A stretch of 64,000 bases of DNA, from the NCBI RefSeq assembly GCF_003254295.1, contig NZ_QKZO01000006.1, positions 142,819 to 206,818 on the forward strand, given 5' to 3'. This document shows positions 24,646 through 33,904 of this stretch, in pieces. A program made the position numbers and the translations under genes. Every line of letters starts with the position of its first letter. Positions within the stretch are counted from its first letter, which is position 1. Under the pieces are notes generated by a model that was not told the origin of the DNA, searched no databases, and saw nothing but the letters and a program-made list of their open reading frames with translations. This stretch comes from Rhodobacter capsulatus (GTDB lineage Bacteria; Pseudomonadota; Alphaproteobacteria; Rhodobacterales; Rhodobacteraceae).

Positions 24646-26324
24646 GCCCCAAGGTCTTCGGGGGAAAGCGCGAAAAGGTCAACCGCCCCCGCCCGTGCCG
24701 CCGCCAAAGCCGCCTCGGCCTGCGGCAGAAGACGGCGGATGTAGACGGCTGCCAGCTTCTGATGCGCGCCCCCTTCGAGCGCCGCGCGCAGGTGGTAATG
24801 CGCCCCAAGCACCCGCGCAAAGGCACGCAGGTAAGGCACGGCCCCGGCGAAACGGTCCTGCGTGCCCTGGGCGATCATCCATTCCGTCTGCTCGCGCAGG
24901 GTCTCGGCCGATTGCCAGACCGCCTCGGCCAGATCGGGCAAAGCCTCGCGCGCGGCTTTCGCGGCATCCTCGATTTCCTGCAGCAGACGGAACGCGGCCC
25001 GGCCGTCATCGGCCATCTTGCGCCCGACAAGGTCCATCGCCTGAATGCCGTTCGTGCCCTCATAGATCGCCGTCACCCGCACGTCGCGGCAATATTGCGC
25101 CGCGCCGGTCTGTTCGATGAAGCCCATGCCGCCATGCACCTGCACGCCCTGTTCGGCCACCCAGATCCCGGTATCGGTGCCGTAAGCCTTGGCGATCGGC
25201 GTCAAAAGCGCGGCGCGGGCCAGCCAATGCTCCTCGCCCGTCGCCCGCCCCATGTCGAGCGCGACGGCACAGGCAAGCGCGATCGCGCGCGCGGCAAAGA
25301 TCTCGGCGCGCATCTCGGCCAGCATCCGGCGCACATCGGCATGCTGGATGATCGGCGAGAACTGCACCCGCTCCTGCGCATAACTCAGCGCCTGCTGGAA
25401 CGCCGCTTCCGCCACGCCGATCCCCTGCACGCCGACCGCCAGACGGGCGTTGTTCATCATCGTGAACATCGCCGCCATGCCCTTGCCGGGTTCGCCCACC
25501 ATCCAGCCCTTGGCGCCGTCAAAGCTCATCACGCAGGTGGGCGAGCCATGCAGGCCCATCTTGTGTTCGAGCGACACCACCCCCAGCGTGTTCGCCACCC
25601 CGGGCTTGCCCGCCGCGTCGGGGATATATTTCGGCACCATGAAGAGGCTGATCCCCTTGGTGCCGGGCGCCGCATCGGGCAGCCGCGCCAGCACCAGATG
25701 GCAGATGTTCTCGGTCACATCGGAATCACCCCAGGAGATGAAGATCTTCTGCCCGGTGATCGCATAGGTGCCATCGCCCAAAGGCTCCGCCCGGCTGCGC
25801 AGCGCGCCGACATCCGAGCCCGCCTGCGGCTCGGTCAGGTTCATCGTCCCCGACCATTCGCCCGAAATCAGCTTCGGAATGTAAAGCGCCTTGATCTCCT
25901 CGCTGGCGTGGTGTTCCAGCGCCTCGATCTGGCCCTGCGTCAGCAGCGGATTGAGCTGCAGCGCCAGATTGGCCCCCGACATCATGTCGTTCACCGCCAC
26001 GCAGATCGTCTGCGGAAGGCCCATGCCGCCATAGTCATGCGGCGCGGCGACAGCGATCCAGCCGCCCTCGGCGATCTGCTGATACGCTTCCCTGAACCCG
26101 GGCGAGCTCCGCACGACGCCGTTTTCCAGCCGCGCCGGATGCAGGTCGCCCGCGCGCAAAAGCGGCGCCATCACCTCGTCGCAGAGCTTTCCGGCCTCGG
26201 TCAGCACGGCTTCCACCGTCTCGGGCGTGGCCTCGGCAAAGCGTTCGGTCGCCGCCACCGGGGCCAGCGGCACCACCTTGTCAAGGATGAAGCGGATATC
26301 GGCAACGGGCGAGCGATAGGCCAT
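24642..26324 (-). CDS. Acyl-CoA dehydrogenase, DmdC-like long form
   Basis: FAD-dependent acyl-CoA dehydrogenase of 560 residues, longer than the usual 380-400 because of an added C-terminal helical domain. Typical blocks are MNLTEPQAGSDVGALRSRA, ITGQKIFISWGD, GVQVHGGMGFIEQTGAAQYCRDVRVTAIYEGTNGIQAMDLVGR. This long form, with the start MAYRSPVADIRFIL, is the group of DmdC (methylmercaptopropionyl-CoA dehydrogenase) and AidB-like proteins. The substrate cannot be read from sequence, and no other DMSP gene is visible. The ATG at 26324 has AGGAG upstream. First gene of a two-gene operon with the MBL hydrolase. Confidence 0.85.
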   Translation of the reverse strand: MAYRSPVADIRFILDKVVPLAPVAATERFAEATPETVEAVLTEAGKLCDEVMAPLLRAGDLHPARLENGVVRSSPGFREAYQQIAEGGWIAVAAPHDYGGMGLPQTICVAVNDMMSGANLALQLNPLLTQGQIEALEHHASEEIKALYIPKLISGEWSGTMNLTEPQAGSDVGALRSRAEPLGDGTYAITGQKIFISWGDSDVTENICHLVLARLPDAAPGTKGISLFMVPKYIPDAAGKPGVANTLGVVSLEHKMGLHGSPTCVMSFDGAKGWMVGEPGKGMAAMFTMMNNARLAVGVQGIGVAEAAFQQALSYAQERVQFSPIIQHADVRRMLAEMRAEIFAARAIALACAVALDMGRATGEEHWLARAALLTPIAKAYGTDTGIWVAEQGVQVHGGMGFIEQTGAAQYCRDVRVTAIYEGTNGIQAMDLVGRKMADDGRAAFRLLQEIEDAAKAAREALPDLAEAVWQSAETLREQTEWMIAQGTQDRFAGAVPYLRAFARVLGAHYHLRAALEGGAHQKLAAVYIRRLLPQAEAALAAARAGAVDLFALSPEDLGA

Positions 26325-26456
26325 GACGGTCTCCTGTGGCGCGCTTGGCAAACGGGGCCGGGGCGCGTATGCGTGGGGCAAATTCGGGTCGGTTTCGGGG
26401 AAAGGTTACCGCAAGGGAAGCCCCCGTCCACCGCAACGCAGCGTCACGAGGGTGGG

Positions 26457-27416
26457 ATGCAGGAAATGACCGAACGTCTTGGGACGGATGCCGCGGGGCT
26501 GGCCCGCGCGGCCGCGCTTTTGCGGGCAGGTCAGCTGGTCGCCTTCCCGACCGAGACGGTCTATGGCCTGGGCGGTGATGCGCGTCAGGGGGCGGCCGTC
26601 GCGGCGATCTATGCCGCCAAGGGCCGCCCGCAGTTCAACCCCTTGATCGTGCATGTGGCCGACATGGCGATGGCCGAACAGGTCGCGATCTTCTCGGATC
26701 AGGCCCGCGATCTCGCTGCCCGGTTCTGGCCCGGCCCGCTGACGCTGGTTCTGCCCGCGCGCCCCGAGGCCGGGATCTCCGATCTGGTCACCGCCGGGCT
26801 GGCCACGGTGGCGGTGCGGATGCCCGCGCATCCCGTGGCGCGGGCGCTGCTTGCGGCCTTTGGCGGGCCGCTCGCGGCGCCCTCGGCCAACCCGTCCGGC
26901 AAGGTCAGCCCGACCGAGGCGGATCACGTGCTCGAGGGGCTCTCGGGCCGGATCGCGGCGGTGGTCGATGGCGGCGCCTGTGCGGTGGGGGTCGAATCGA
27001 CCATCCTCGGCCTGGAGCCGCCGACGCTCTTGCGCCCCGGCGGGGTCGATGTCGAAACGCTGGAAAAGGCTCTGGGCCAGCCGCTCGCCTTTGGCGGCGA
27101 TGCGGTCAAGCCGAACGCGCCCGGCCAGCTGGTCTCGCATTACGCCCCCGGTGCGGCGGTGCGGCTTGAGGCGACCGAGAAGCGCCCGGGCGAGATCTAC
27201 CTTGGCTTCGGCCCCGGCCCCGCGGCCGATCTGACACTCTCGGCGACGGCCAATCCGGTCGAGGCGGCGACGAAGCTTTTCGCGATGCTGCGGGTGGCCG
27301 ACAAGCTCGCCACCGCGCGCGGCGCCACCACCATCGCCATCGCGCCGATCCCGGAAACCGGGCTTGGCCGCGCGATCAACGACCGGCTGCGCCGCGCCGC
27401 CGCCCCGCGGGGATAG
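26457..27416 (+). CDS. L-threonylcarbamoyladenylate synthase (Sua5/YrdC)
   Basis: Makes threonylcarbamoyl-AMP from threonine, bicarbonate and ATP for the t6A37 tRNA modification (EC 2.7.7.87). The 319-residue protein has the YrdC domain (about 10-200: LVAFPTETVYGLGGDA, KGRPQFNPLIVHV, WPGPLTLVLPA, AAPSANPSGKVSPT, GVESTILGL) plus the Sua5 C-terminal domain (SHYAPGAAVRL onward), so it is the long Sua5 form rather than short TsaC. Two starts are possible, ATG 26457 after GAGGGTGGG, or 26466; the first is preferred. Divergent from the acyl-CoA dehydrogenase. Confidence 0.93.
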   Translation: MQEMTERLGTDAAGLARAAALLRAGQLVAFPTETVYGLGGDARQGAAVAAIYAAKGRPQFNPLIVHVADMAMAEQVAIFSDQARDLAARFWPGPLTLVLPARPEAGISDLVTAGLATVAVRMPAHPVARALLAAFGGPLAAPSANPSGKVSPTEADHVLEGLSGRIAAVVDGGACAVGVESTILGLEPPTLLRPGGVDVETLEKALGQPLAFGGDAVKPNAPGQLVSHYAPGAAVRLEATEKRPGEIYLGFGPGPAADLTLSATANPVEAATKLFAMLRVADKLATARGATTIAIAPIPETGLGRAINDRLRRAAAPRG

Positions 27417-27557
27417 GGGGCGCTGCCCCCTCTTTTGGCTGCGCCAAAATTCACCCCCGGGATATTTGAGGCAAGATGAACCAAAACCCGGATTGGCTTT
27501 CATCTTGCCTCAAATATCCCGGGGGGAGTCCGCAGGACGGGGGGCAGCGCCCCCCAG
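27415..27557. repeat. GATATTTG-core element, site 5 (paired inverted copies)
   Basis: Plus copy at 27415-27481 (hairpin GGGGGCGCTGCCCCC, a second hairpin TTTTGGCTGCGCCAAAA, core CCCCGGGATATTTGAGGC) and an inverted copy at about 27497-27557. The two copies could pair with each other over a long stem. They fill the convergent gap between the Sua5 and YqgE genes. Confidence 0.75.
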
Positions 27558-27564
27558 CCCGGCC

Positions 27565-28116
27565 TCAGGCGTGGCCCGCCGCGGCGGAAAGCGTGCGCGG
27601 ATCGATCCCCATCGTGCCCAGCGCGCGCGTCCATTTCGTCGCGTGATCGCCATCCAGCGCCAGCGCCGCATTGCCCTCGGCCACCAGCCAGCCGTTGTCG
27701 AGGATTTCCCGCTCGATCTGCCCCGGCCCCCAGCCCGCATAGCCCAGCGCCAGAATCGCCCGCGAGGGCCCCCGCCCGGCGGCGATCTCTTCCAGAATGT
27801 CGCGCGTCGCCGTCATCGCCAGCCCCTCGCCCACCGGCATCGTCGCAGCGAACCAGTCGGCCGAATGCAGGACAAACCCGCGCCCGGTCTCCACCGGGCC
27901 GCCAAAGAACAGCGGCGCCGAGCCGCGGTCCGAGGCGGTCACGGCAATCCCGAGCTGATCCAGCAGATCCTCCATCGGCGGTTTCGGCAGCGGCTTGTTG
28001 ACGATGATCCCCATCGCCCCCTCGGCCGAATGCGAGCACATCGCCACCACCGAATGCTCGAACCGCGGATCGCCCATGCCCGGCATCGCGATCAGAAGTT
28101 TGCCGCTCAGATCCAT
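27565..28116 (-). CDS. YqgE/AlgH family protein
   Basis: 183-residue soluble protein of the YqgE/AlgH (DUF179) family. It opens MDLSGKLLIAMPGMGDPRFEHSVV, with HSAEGAMGIIVNKPL, PLFFGGPVETGRGFVLH and the late LGYAGWGPGQIEREI, all family marks. The biochemical role is not settled (reported links to alginate regulation in Pseudomonas). The ATG at 28116 matches the family start; the frame extends to 28203 without similarity. Divergent from the DsbD-like gene across 142 bp. Confidence 0.92.
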   Translation of the reverse strand: MDLSGKLLIAMPGMGDPRFEHSVVAMCSHSAEGAMGIIVNKPLPKPPMEDLLDQLGIAVTASDRGSAPLFFGGPVETGRGFVLHSADWFAATMPVGEGLAMTATRDILEEIAAGRGPSRAILALGYAGWGPGQIEREILDNGWLVAEGNAALALDGDHATKWTRALGTMGIDPRTLSAAAGHA

Positions 28117-28258
28117 GCCGCTCTCCCGCGCCTGCCCTGCCCCTTTGTCAAAGGTGGTCCCGCTCGGCGTTGCAATCAAGCCCCGGCGACGCCCTGTCCG
28201 CATTCTCCTGTCGCGTTTGTGACTTGGCCGATCCCGGAGCCGCGGCTATCGCAGGATC

Positions 28259-29056
28259 ATGCGACTGCCCATTTTCGCCCTTGTCCTGTGCCAGAGCCTT
28301 GCCGTCGCCGCCGCGGCCGAGGACGTCCCGCCTTTGGGAGAGGGGCTTTTGTCCGCCGCGCTGTTGCCGGGCTGGCAGGAAAGGGACGGCAGCCGCATCG
28401 CCGCGATCCGCATTGTCCTTGCCCCGGGCTGGAAGACCTATTGGCGCGTGCCGGGCGATGTCGGCGTGCCGCCGCAGTTCGATTTCTCCGCCTCGGGCAA
28501 TGTCGCGGCGCTGCAGTTGATCTGGCCCGCCCCCGAGGTTTTCGAAAGCGACGGGATGAACACCGTCGGCTATCACGACACGCTGGTGCTGCCGTTGCAG
28601 ATCACCCCGAAGGCGCCCGAGGCGCCGGTCTCGCTGACCGCCAGCCTGGATTTCGGCATCTGCGACGAGGTCTGCGTGCCGGTCAGCGTCGCCTTGACGA
28701 AAGACCTGTCCGGCCCCGGCGCCGAAGATCCCGAAATCGCGGCGGCGATGGCGGCCGCCCCGCGCCCCGCGCCCGGGCTGGCCCGCTGCACCCTGACCCC
28801 CATTCGCGACGGCGTCCGCGTCGCCGCCCGGATCGACCTGCCGCAAGCGGCGGGGGAAACCGCGCTTTTCGAGCTGCGCTCGCGGCCGATGTGGGTTTCG
28901 GACCCCGAGATCGACCGGCAGGGCGCGGCGCTTCTGGCCAGCGTCGATTTCGTGCCCGAGGACGCGCAGCCCTTCGATCTGGACCGCAAGGATCTGCGCA
29001 TCACGGTGGTCAGCCACGGCGATGCGGTCGAGATCGACGGCTGCCCGGCGCCCTGA
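28259..29056 (+). CDS. DsbD/ScsB N-terminal-domain periplasmic protein
   Basis: 265-residue exported protein with a signal peptide (about 1-20, AVAAAA-ED). The rest resembles the immunoglobulin-like N-terminal domain of DsbD/ScsB thiol reductases, with the two-cysteine site CDEVC at 135-139 that passes electrons in that domain, and KTYWRVPGDVG, typical of ScsB alpha-domains. The membrane and thioredoxin domains are absent, so it is a stand-alone domain that would need a separate membrane electron donor (inference). No partner gene is adjacent. Confidence 0.8.
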   Translation: MRLPIFALVLCQSLAVAAAAEDVPPLGEGLLSAALLPGWQERDGSRIAAIRIVLAPGWKTYWRVPGDVGVPPQFDFSASGNVAALQLIWPAPEVFESDGMNTVGYHDTLVLPLQITPKAPEAPVSLTASLDFGICDEVCVPVSVALTKDLSGPGAEDPEIAAAMAAAPRPAPGLARCTLTPIRDGVRVAARIDLPQAAGETALFELRSRPMWVSDPEIDRQGAALLASVDFVPEDAQPFDLDRKDLRITVVSHGDAVEIDGCPAP

Positions 29057-29064
29057 CCCGGCCC

Positions 29065-29877
29065 CTAGAGCGCGTTCAGCTTCGCGCGCAATTCGAGCAG
29101 ATCGGCCCAGACCAGCCGCTTGTTGATCGGCGTGCGCAACAGATTGGCCGGATGCAGCGTCGGCAGGGTGGGGCGGCCAAAGGCCGTAGCCCAGGTGCCA
29201 CGCAGCCGGGTGATGCCGCGCGCATTCAGCGCCGCCGCGCAGGCGGTATTGCCCATCAGAACGATCAGATCGGGATCGACCAGCTCGACATGCCGGGCCA
29301 GAAACGGCCCCATCATCGCGATTTCCGCGGGCTCCGGCTCGCGGTTGCCGGGCGGCCGCCAGGGCATGACATTGGTGATATAGACCGCCGTCGCCGGATC
29401 GGGCGAGCCGCGATCCAGCCCCACCGCCGCCAGCATCCGATCAAGCAGCTGACCGGCGCGGCCGACAAAGGGCTTGCCCTGCGCGTCTTCATCCTTGCCC
29501 GGGGCCTCGCCGATCAGCATCACCCGGGCTTTCGGGTTGCCATCCGAAAAGACCGTGTTGCGGGCGCCGAGTTTCAGCGGGCAATGCGGAAAGCCGAGGA
29601 TCGCCTCGCGCAGATCCTCAAGCGTCATCGCCCGCGCGGCAAGCCCGCGGGCCACCGCCACCGGATCGACGGTGTCGACCGGCACCAACACCGGCGCGGG
29701 GCGCGGCGCGCGGGTCTCGGTGGCGGGCGGGGGGGCCGGCGCGGGTTCGGGGGTCACAAGCGCGTAGCGGTTCACCGGTTCATCGCCCACCGGATCGGTG
29801 GCGCCAAGCTCGATCAGCCACTCGAAAGCGGCAAGGGCGGCATCGTAGCTGATCTCGGGGCCGGGGCGAGTCTCCAT
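29065..29877 (-). CDS. Uracil-DNA glycosylase, family 4/5-like
   Basis: Excises uracil from DNA. 270 residues: a Pro/Ala-rich N-terminal 85 residues of low complexity, then the glycosylase domain with [20 protein letters not shown] (motif 1), [27 protein letters not shown] and the late LHPANLLR (motif 3 His). Family 4 enzymes normally bind a 4Fe-4S cluster through four cysteines; this protein has only two (HCPLKL and NTACAA), so it probably lacks the cluster. The ATG at 29877 or the one at 29892 is the start; neither has a strong SD. It overlaps no other gene; pyrB starts divergently 93 bp away. Confidence 0.88.
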   Translation of the reverse strand: METRPGPEISYDAALAAFEWLIELGATDPVGDEPVNRYALVTPEPAPAPPPATETRAPRPAPVLVPVDTVDPVAVARGLAARAMTLEDLREAILGFPHCPLKLGARNTVFSDGNPKARVMLIGEAPGKDEDAQGKPFVGRAGQLLDRMLAAVGLDRGSPDPATAVYITNVMPWRPPGNREPEPAEIAMMGPFLARHVELVDPDLIVLMGNTACAAALNARGITRLRGTWATAFGRPTLPTLHPANLLRTPINKRLVWADLLELRAKLNAL

Positions 29878-29970
29878 GGCTTTCCATCGCATGCCCCGAC
29901 ACGGGGGTAAAGCCGCTGGACGCAGCCCCCCCCATTTGCCATAAGCGGCCCGACAACATCGGAGGACGTC

Positions 29971-30936
29971 ATGGCTTTTCGCGCCCGCCATCTTCTGGGG
30001 ATCGAGCATCTCTCGCCGGAAGACATCCGTTCCGTTCTTGATCTTGCAGACAGCTATGTCGATCTGAACCGCCGCACCGTGAAGCGCACCGATGCGCTGG
30101 CGGGGCTGACGCAGATCAACATGTTCTTCGAGAATTCGACGCGGACGCAATCCAGTTTCGAGCTGGCCGGAAAGCGGCTGGGCGCCGATGTGATGAACAT
30201 GTCGATGCAGACCTCGAGCGTGAAAAAGGGCGAGACCCTGATCGACACCGCGCTGACCTTGAACGCGATGCATCCCGATCTGCTGGTGGTGCGGCATCCC
30301 TCGTCTGGCGCCGTCGATCTTCTGGCGCAGAAGGTGAATTGCGCGGTGATCAACGCGGGCGACGGGCGGCACGAGCACCCGACGCAGGCGCTTCTGGATG
30401 CCTTGACGATCCGGCGTGCCAAGGGCCGGATCCAGCGGCTGACGGTGGCGATTTGCGGCGATGTCGCGCACAGCCGGGTGGCGCGGTCGAACCTGCTGTT
30501 GCTGGGCAAGATGGAAAACCGGGTGCGGCTGGTCGGGCCGCCGACGCTGATGCCCGCGGGCTTTGGCGATATCGGCGCCGAGATTTGCGACGACATGCGC
30601 GAAGGGCTGCGCGATGCCGATGTGGTGATGATGCTGCGGCTGCAAAAGGAGCGGATGGACGGCGGGTTCATCCCGTCGGAACGCGAATATTTCCACCGCT
30701 ACGGGCTCGATGCCGAAAAGCTCGCCTATGCGAAACCCGATGCGATCGTGATGCATCCGGGGCCGATGAACCGCGGCGTGGAGATCGACGGCACGATCGC
30801 CGATGACATCAACCGTTCGGTGATTCAGGAGCAGGTCGAGATGGGCGTCGCGGTGCGGATGGCGGTGATGGATCTGCTGGCGCAGAACCTGCGCGCCGAA
30901 CGCGGCCGCGCCGCGCTGGAGGCGGCGCATGTCTGA
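29971..30936 (+). CDS. pyrB: Aspartate carbamoyltransferase, catalytic subunit
   Basis: Joins carbamoyl phosphate and aspartate in the second step of pyrimidine synthesis (EC 2.1.3.2). The 321-residue protein has the carbamoyl-phosphate site [37 protein letters not shown] and [13 protein letters not shown]. No pyrI is seen; instead a non-catalytic dihydroorotase homologue lies three genes downstream, the arrangement of class A pseudomonad ATCases. SD GGAGG precedes the ATG. The next gene overlaps its end by 8 bp. Confidence 0.96.
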   Translation: MAFRARHLLGIEHLSPEDIRSVLDLADSYVDLNRRTVKRTDALAGLTQINMFFENSTRTQSSFELAGKRLGADVMNMSMQTSSVKKGETLIDTALTLNAMHPDLLVVRHPSSGAVDLLAQKVNCAVINAGDGRHEHPTQALLDALTIRRAKGRIQRLTVAICGDVAHSRVARSNLLLLGKMENRVRLVGPPTLMPAGFGDIGAEICDDMREGLRDADVVMMLRLQKERMDGGFIPSEREYFHRYGLDAEKLAYAKPDAIVMHPGPMNRGVEIDGTIADDINRSVIQEQVEMGVAVRMAVMDLLAQNLRAERGRAALEAAHV

Positions 30937-31414
30937 GATGAAACGCGATTCCGTCCTCAACTATCGCCCCGGAACCGACAGCGAATTGCCGCTGGAACCC
31001 GGCGAGAAGGTCTCTCAGGTGTTCCTGCCCGATCTGCGCCGCTACTGGATGGACCATCTGGTGCTGGGCGGGCTGGGGGCAGTGCTGGTCTCGGCGGTGC
31101 TGGTCTGGCTGGGCAAGACCGAGCAGATCCCGGTGGCGATCCTCGCGATCCTGATCGGCATGGCGGCGCGGGCGGCGTGGTTCCGATCCGAGGCCTTCGC
31201 GCGGCGCTGGCAGCTGACCGACCGCCGCCTGATCGGGCCGCAGGGCAAGCAGGCGATGCTGCTGGAAATCGAGAGGGTGCGCTCGCTGATCGGCGATGTG
31301 CAGATCGTGACGAAATCGGGCGACAAGCATCTGATCCGGCATCTGGCCGAAGCCGCGCCGGTCGTCGCGGCGATCGAAGCGGCCAAGTCCCGCCGGGCCC
31401 GGGAGGTGCGATGA
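30929..31414 (+). CDS. Membrane protein with PH-like domain (first)
   Basis: 161-residue inner-membrane protein with two close hydrophobic segments (about 44-60 and 66-78), followed by a small beta-rich segment ([13 protein letters not shown]... [23 protein letters not shown]) that looks like a bacterial PH domain. It lies between pyrB and pyrC', overlapping pyrB by 8 bp and the next gene by ATGA. Function unknown. Conservation of this insertion within the pyr cluster would suggest a link to membrane or phospholipid metabolism (plsY follows), but that is inference. Confidence 0.7.
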   Translation: MSEMKRDSVLNYRPGTDSELPLEPGEKVSQVFLPDLRRYWMDHLVLGGLGAVLVSAVLVWLGKTEQIPVAILAILIGMAARAAWFRSEAFARRWQLTDRRLIGPQGKQAMLLEIERVRSLIGDVQIVTKSGDKHLIRHLAEAAPVVAAIEAAKSRRAREVR

Positions 31415-31980
31415 GACCGCCGCGCCCCACCCCGCGGGGGGCGGAGCCGCCGCTGCCGCCATCCGAACGGGCCCTGACCGAGGTCCCGCATGATCCGACC
31501 GCGGTCCCCGAAGGCTGGGAGGGCGTGATGGTCCCGGGCGAACGCATTCTGTGGCAGGGCCATCCGTTGCGCCGGATCGGCTGGAAACACCTTGCTCCGG
31601 CGCTGCTGGCGGGGGGGGGGCTGGTCGTTGCGGGGGCGGTGCTTTCGGACTTGACGGGCGGGGTGCTGATCGCGGCGGGCCTTGGCCTTGCCGCAGCAGC
31701 CCTTTGGGCCGAACGGCTGCAACGCACCGGAACCGCCTTTACCCTGTCGACGCGGGCCGCCTATATCGCGCGGCGCCATCCGCTGAGGGGGCGACAGCTC
31801 GACATCCATCCGATCACCGCCGAGATGCCCTTGCGGCTTGTGGGCGGCGACAAGACGGGCGGCGTGATCTTTGCCAGCCGCTTGCGCGGCACGAAAACTC
31901 AGGAGATCGGCTTTCAGGGCATCCTCGATGCGCCCGAAGTCTTTGCGATCTTGCGAAACGCCCGGGAGGCGCTGCGATGA
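31411..31980 (+). CDS. Membrane protein with PH-like domain (second)
   Basis: 189-residue protein with a Pro-rich N-terminus (about 1-35), two hydrophobic segments (about 60-75 and 80-98) and a PH-like region containing FTLSTRAAYIARRHPLRGRQLDIHPI. It resembles the preceding gene in layout and may be its paralogue or partner. Starts at the ATGA overlap with the preceding gene and itself overlaps pyrC' by ATGA, so translation of all three is coupled. Function unknown. Confidence 0.7.
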   Translation: MRPPRPTPRGAEPPLPPSERALTEVPHDPTAVPEGWEGVMVPGERILWQGHPLRRIGWKHLAPALLAGGGLVVAGAVLSDLTGGVLIAAGLGLAAAALWAERLQRTGTAFTLSTRAAYIARRHPLRGRQLDIHPITAEMPLRLVGGDKTGGVIFASRLRGTKTQEIGFQGILDAPEVFAILRNAREALR

Positions 31981-33248
31981 CCCTTTTCTTCGAAAACGCC
32001 CGGCTGATCGACCCCGAAGCGGGCACCGAGACGCTGGGCAATCTGGTGGTGGATGGCGGCATCATCGCCGCGATCGGGCAGATGCAGGCCCCCGCGGATG
32101 CCCGGGTGATCGACTGCGGCGGCAAATGCCTGGCGCCCGGGATCGTCGATATCGGCGTGAAGATCGGCGAGCCGGGGGAACGCCACAAGGAAAGCTTCCG
32201 CACCGCCGGGCTGGCGGCCGCGCGCGGCGGCGTCACCACGATCATCGCCCGTCCCGACACCAGCCCCGCCATCGACACGCCCGAGACACTGGAATTCGTC
32301 ACCCGCCGCGCCGCCGAGGCGCCGGTCCGCATCCGTCACATGGCGGCCTTGACCAAGGGCCGCGCGGGCCGCGAAATGACCGAGATCGGCTTTCTGATGG
32401 ATGCGGGCGCCATCGCCTTCACCGACACCGATCACGTCTGCGCCGATACCAAGGTTCTGAGCCGCGCCTTCACCTATGCCCGCAGTCTGGGGGCGCTGGT
32501 GCTGTGCCACCCGCAGGAGCCGGGGCTGTCGAAAGGCGCCGCCGTCACCTCGGGCAAGTTCGCGTCCCTGCGCGGCCTGCCCGCGGTCAGCCCGATGGCG
32601 GAACGGATGGGGCTCGATCGCGATCTGGCCTTGGTCGAGATGACCGGGGTGCGCTATCACGCCGATCAGATCACCACCGCCCGCGCCCTGCCCGCGCTGG
32701 CGCGCGCCAAGGCCGACGGGCTGCCGGTGACGGCGGGGATCTCGGTGCATCACCTGACGCTGAACGAATTCGATGTCGGCCATTACCGCACCTTCTTCAA
32801 GCTGACGCCGCCGCTTCGGTCCGAAGACGACCGTCTGGCGATGGTGCAGGCGCTGGCCGAGGGCGTGATCGACATTCTCTGTTCGATGCACACCCCGGCC
32901 GACGAGGAATCAAAACGCCTGCCCTATGAGGAGGCGGCAGCCGGTGCGGTCGGGCTGGAAACGCTGCTGCCCGCGGCGCTGCGGCTTTATCACGCAGGAA
33001 GCATCGACCTGCCGGGGCTCTTTGCGGCGCTTGCGCTCAACCCGGCGCGGCTGATGGGGCTGCCGCAGGGCCGTCTTTGCGAGGGAAGTCCGGCCGATCT
33101 GGTGCTGTTCGACCCGGAGGCGCCCTTTGTGCTGGATCGCTTCACGCTGGCGTCGAAATCGAAGAACACGCCTTTTGACGGCGCCAGGCTGACGGGCAAG
33201 GTGCTTGCCACTTTCGTCGGCGGGGTGCAGGTTCACGGGCAGGCATAA
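31977..33248 (+). CDS. Non-catalytic dihydroorotase homologue (PyrC'/PyrX type)
   Basis: 423-residue amidohydrolase-fold protein that aligns along its length with type I dihydroorotases but lacks the active site. The metal HxH motif DxHVHLRxPG reads DIGVKIGEPG (residues 58-67), with Gly60 and Lys62 in place of the two His and Gly64 for the substrate Arg. A catalytic His is replaced by Gln231, and the Asp of TDHAPH by Met304 (CSMHTPA). This matches the inactive PyrC' of pseudomonads, which binds PyrB and is needed for ATCase assembly (family knowledge). With pyrB in the same cluster, a structural role is likely; a working dihydroorotase should be encoded elsewhere. Confidence 0.9.
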   Translation: MTLFFENARLIDPEAGTETLGNLVVDGGIIAAIGQMQAPADARVIDCGGKCLAPGIVDIGVKIGEPGERHKESFRTAGLAAARGGVTTIIARPDTSPAIDTPETLEFVTRRAAEAPVRIRHMAALTKGRAGREMTEIGFLMDAGAIAFTDTDHVCADTKVLSRAFTYARSLGALVLCHPQEPGLSKGAAVTSGKFASLRGLPAVSPMAERMGLDRDLALVEMTGVRYHADQITTARALPALARAKADGLPVTAGISVHHLTLNEFDVGHYRTFFKLTPPLRSEDDRLAMVQALAEGVIDILCSMHTPADEESKRLPYEEAAAGAVGLETLLPAALRLYHAGSIDLPGLFAALALNPARLMGLPQGRLCEGSPADLVLFDPEAPFVLDRFTLASKSKNTPFDGARLTGKVLATFVGGVQVHGQA

Positions 33249-33269
33249 CAAGAACGGACGGGGGCAAGG

Positions 33270-33884
33270 ATGGCGGATCTGCATGCGGGGGCAATGCTGC
33301 TTCTGGCGGTGGCGGGGCTTGGCTACCTGCTGGGCTCGGTGCCGTTTGGCGTGGTGATCACCAAGGCGTTCGGTCTGGGCGATCTGCGTCAGATCGGCTC
33401 GGGCAATATCGGCGCGACGAATGTGCTGCGCACCGGCAACAAGGCGGCGGCGGCGGCGACGCTGATCCTCGATGGCGCCAAGGGGGCGGTGGCGGTGCTG
33501 ATCGCCCGCGCGCTTCTGGAGGGCAACGACACCGCGGCGGTGGTCGCGGGGGGCGCGGCTTTCATCGGGCATCTTTACCCGGTCTGGCTGAAGTTCAAGG
33601 GCGGCAAGGGGGTTGCGACCTTTCTTGGCACGCTGATTGCGCTGGACTGGCTTTTGGGTCTTGGCGCCTGCGGCACATGGCTGATCGCGGCGGCGGTCGG
33701 GCGGATTTCCTCGCTTTCGGCGCTGGTGGCAGCGGCGGGGGCGGTGCCGCTGGCCTTCGTGCTGGGCGATCAGGCCTATATGCCGGTAACTGCGCTGATG
33801 GCGGTGCTGATCTTCGTGCGGCACCGCGCCAATATCGAGCGGATCCTGGCAGGCACCGAACCGAAGATCGGCAAGAAGGCGTAA
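33270..33884 (+). CDS. plsY: Glycerol-3-phosphate acyltransferase
   Basis: Membrane enzyme that transfers the acyl group of acyl-phosphate to glycerol-3-phosphate, the first step of phospholipid synthesis (EC 2.3.1.275). The 204-residue protein has PlsY motif 1 GYLLGSVPFGVVITK, motif 2 RQIGSGNIGATNVLR and motif 3 GHLYPVWLKFKGGKGVATFLG, with about five membrane helices. It follows pyrC' by 21 bp on the same strand and is probably cotranscribed. It ends convergent to pgsA, another phospholipid gene. Confidence 0.95.
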   Translation: MADLHAGAMLLLAVAGLGYLLGSVPFGVVITKAFGLGDLRQIGSGNIGATNVLRTGNKAAAAATLILDGAKGAVAVLIARALLEGNDTAAVVAGGAAFIGHLYPVWLKFKGGKGVATFLGTLIALDWLLGLGACGTWLIAAAVGRISSLSALVAAAGAVPLAFVLGDQAYMPVTALMAVLIFVRHRANIERILAGTEPKIGKKA

Positions 33885-33904
33885 CGCCTTCGGCCGGGTT
33901 CCCG

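Noticed and set aside
24762-26456. In-frame upstream extension of the Sua5 gene (24762 onward)
   Set aside because: The region is antisense to the acyl-CoA dehydrogenase gene; Sua5 homology starts at 26457.
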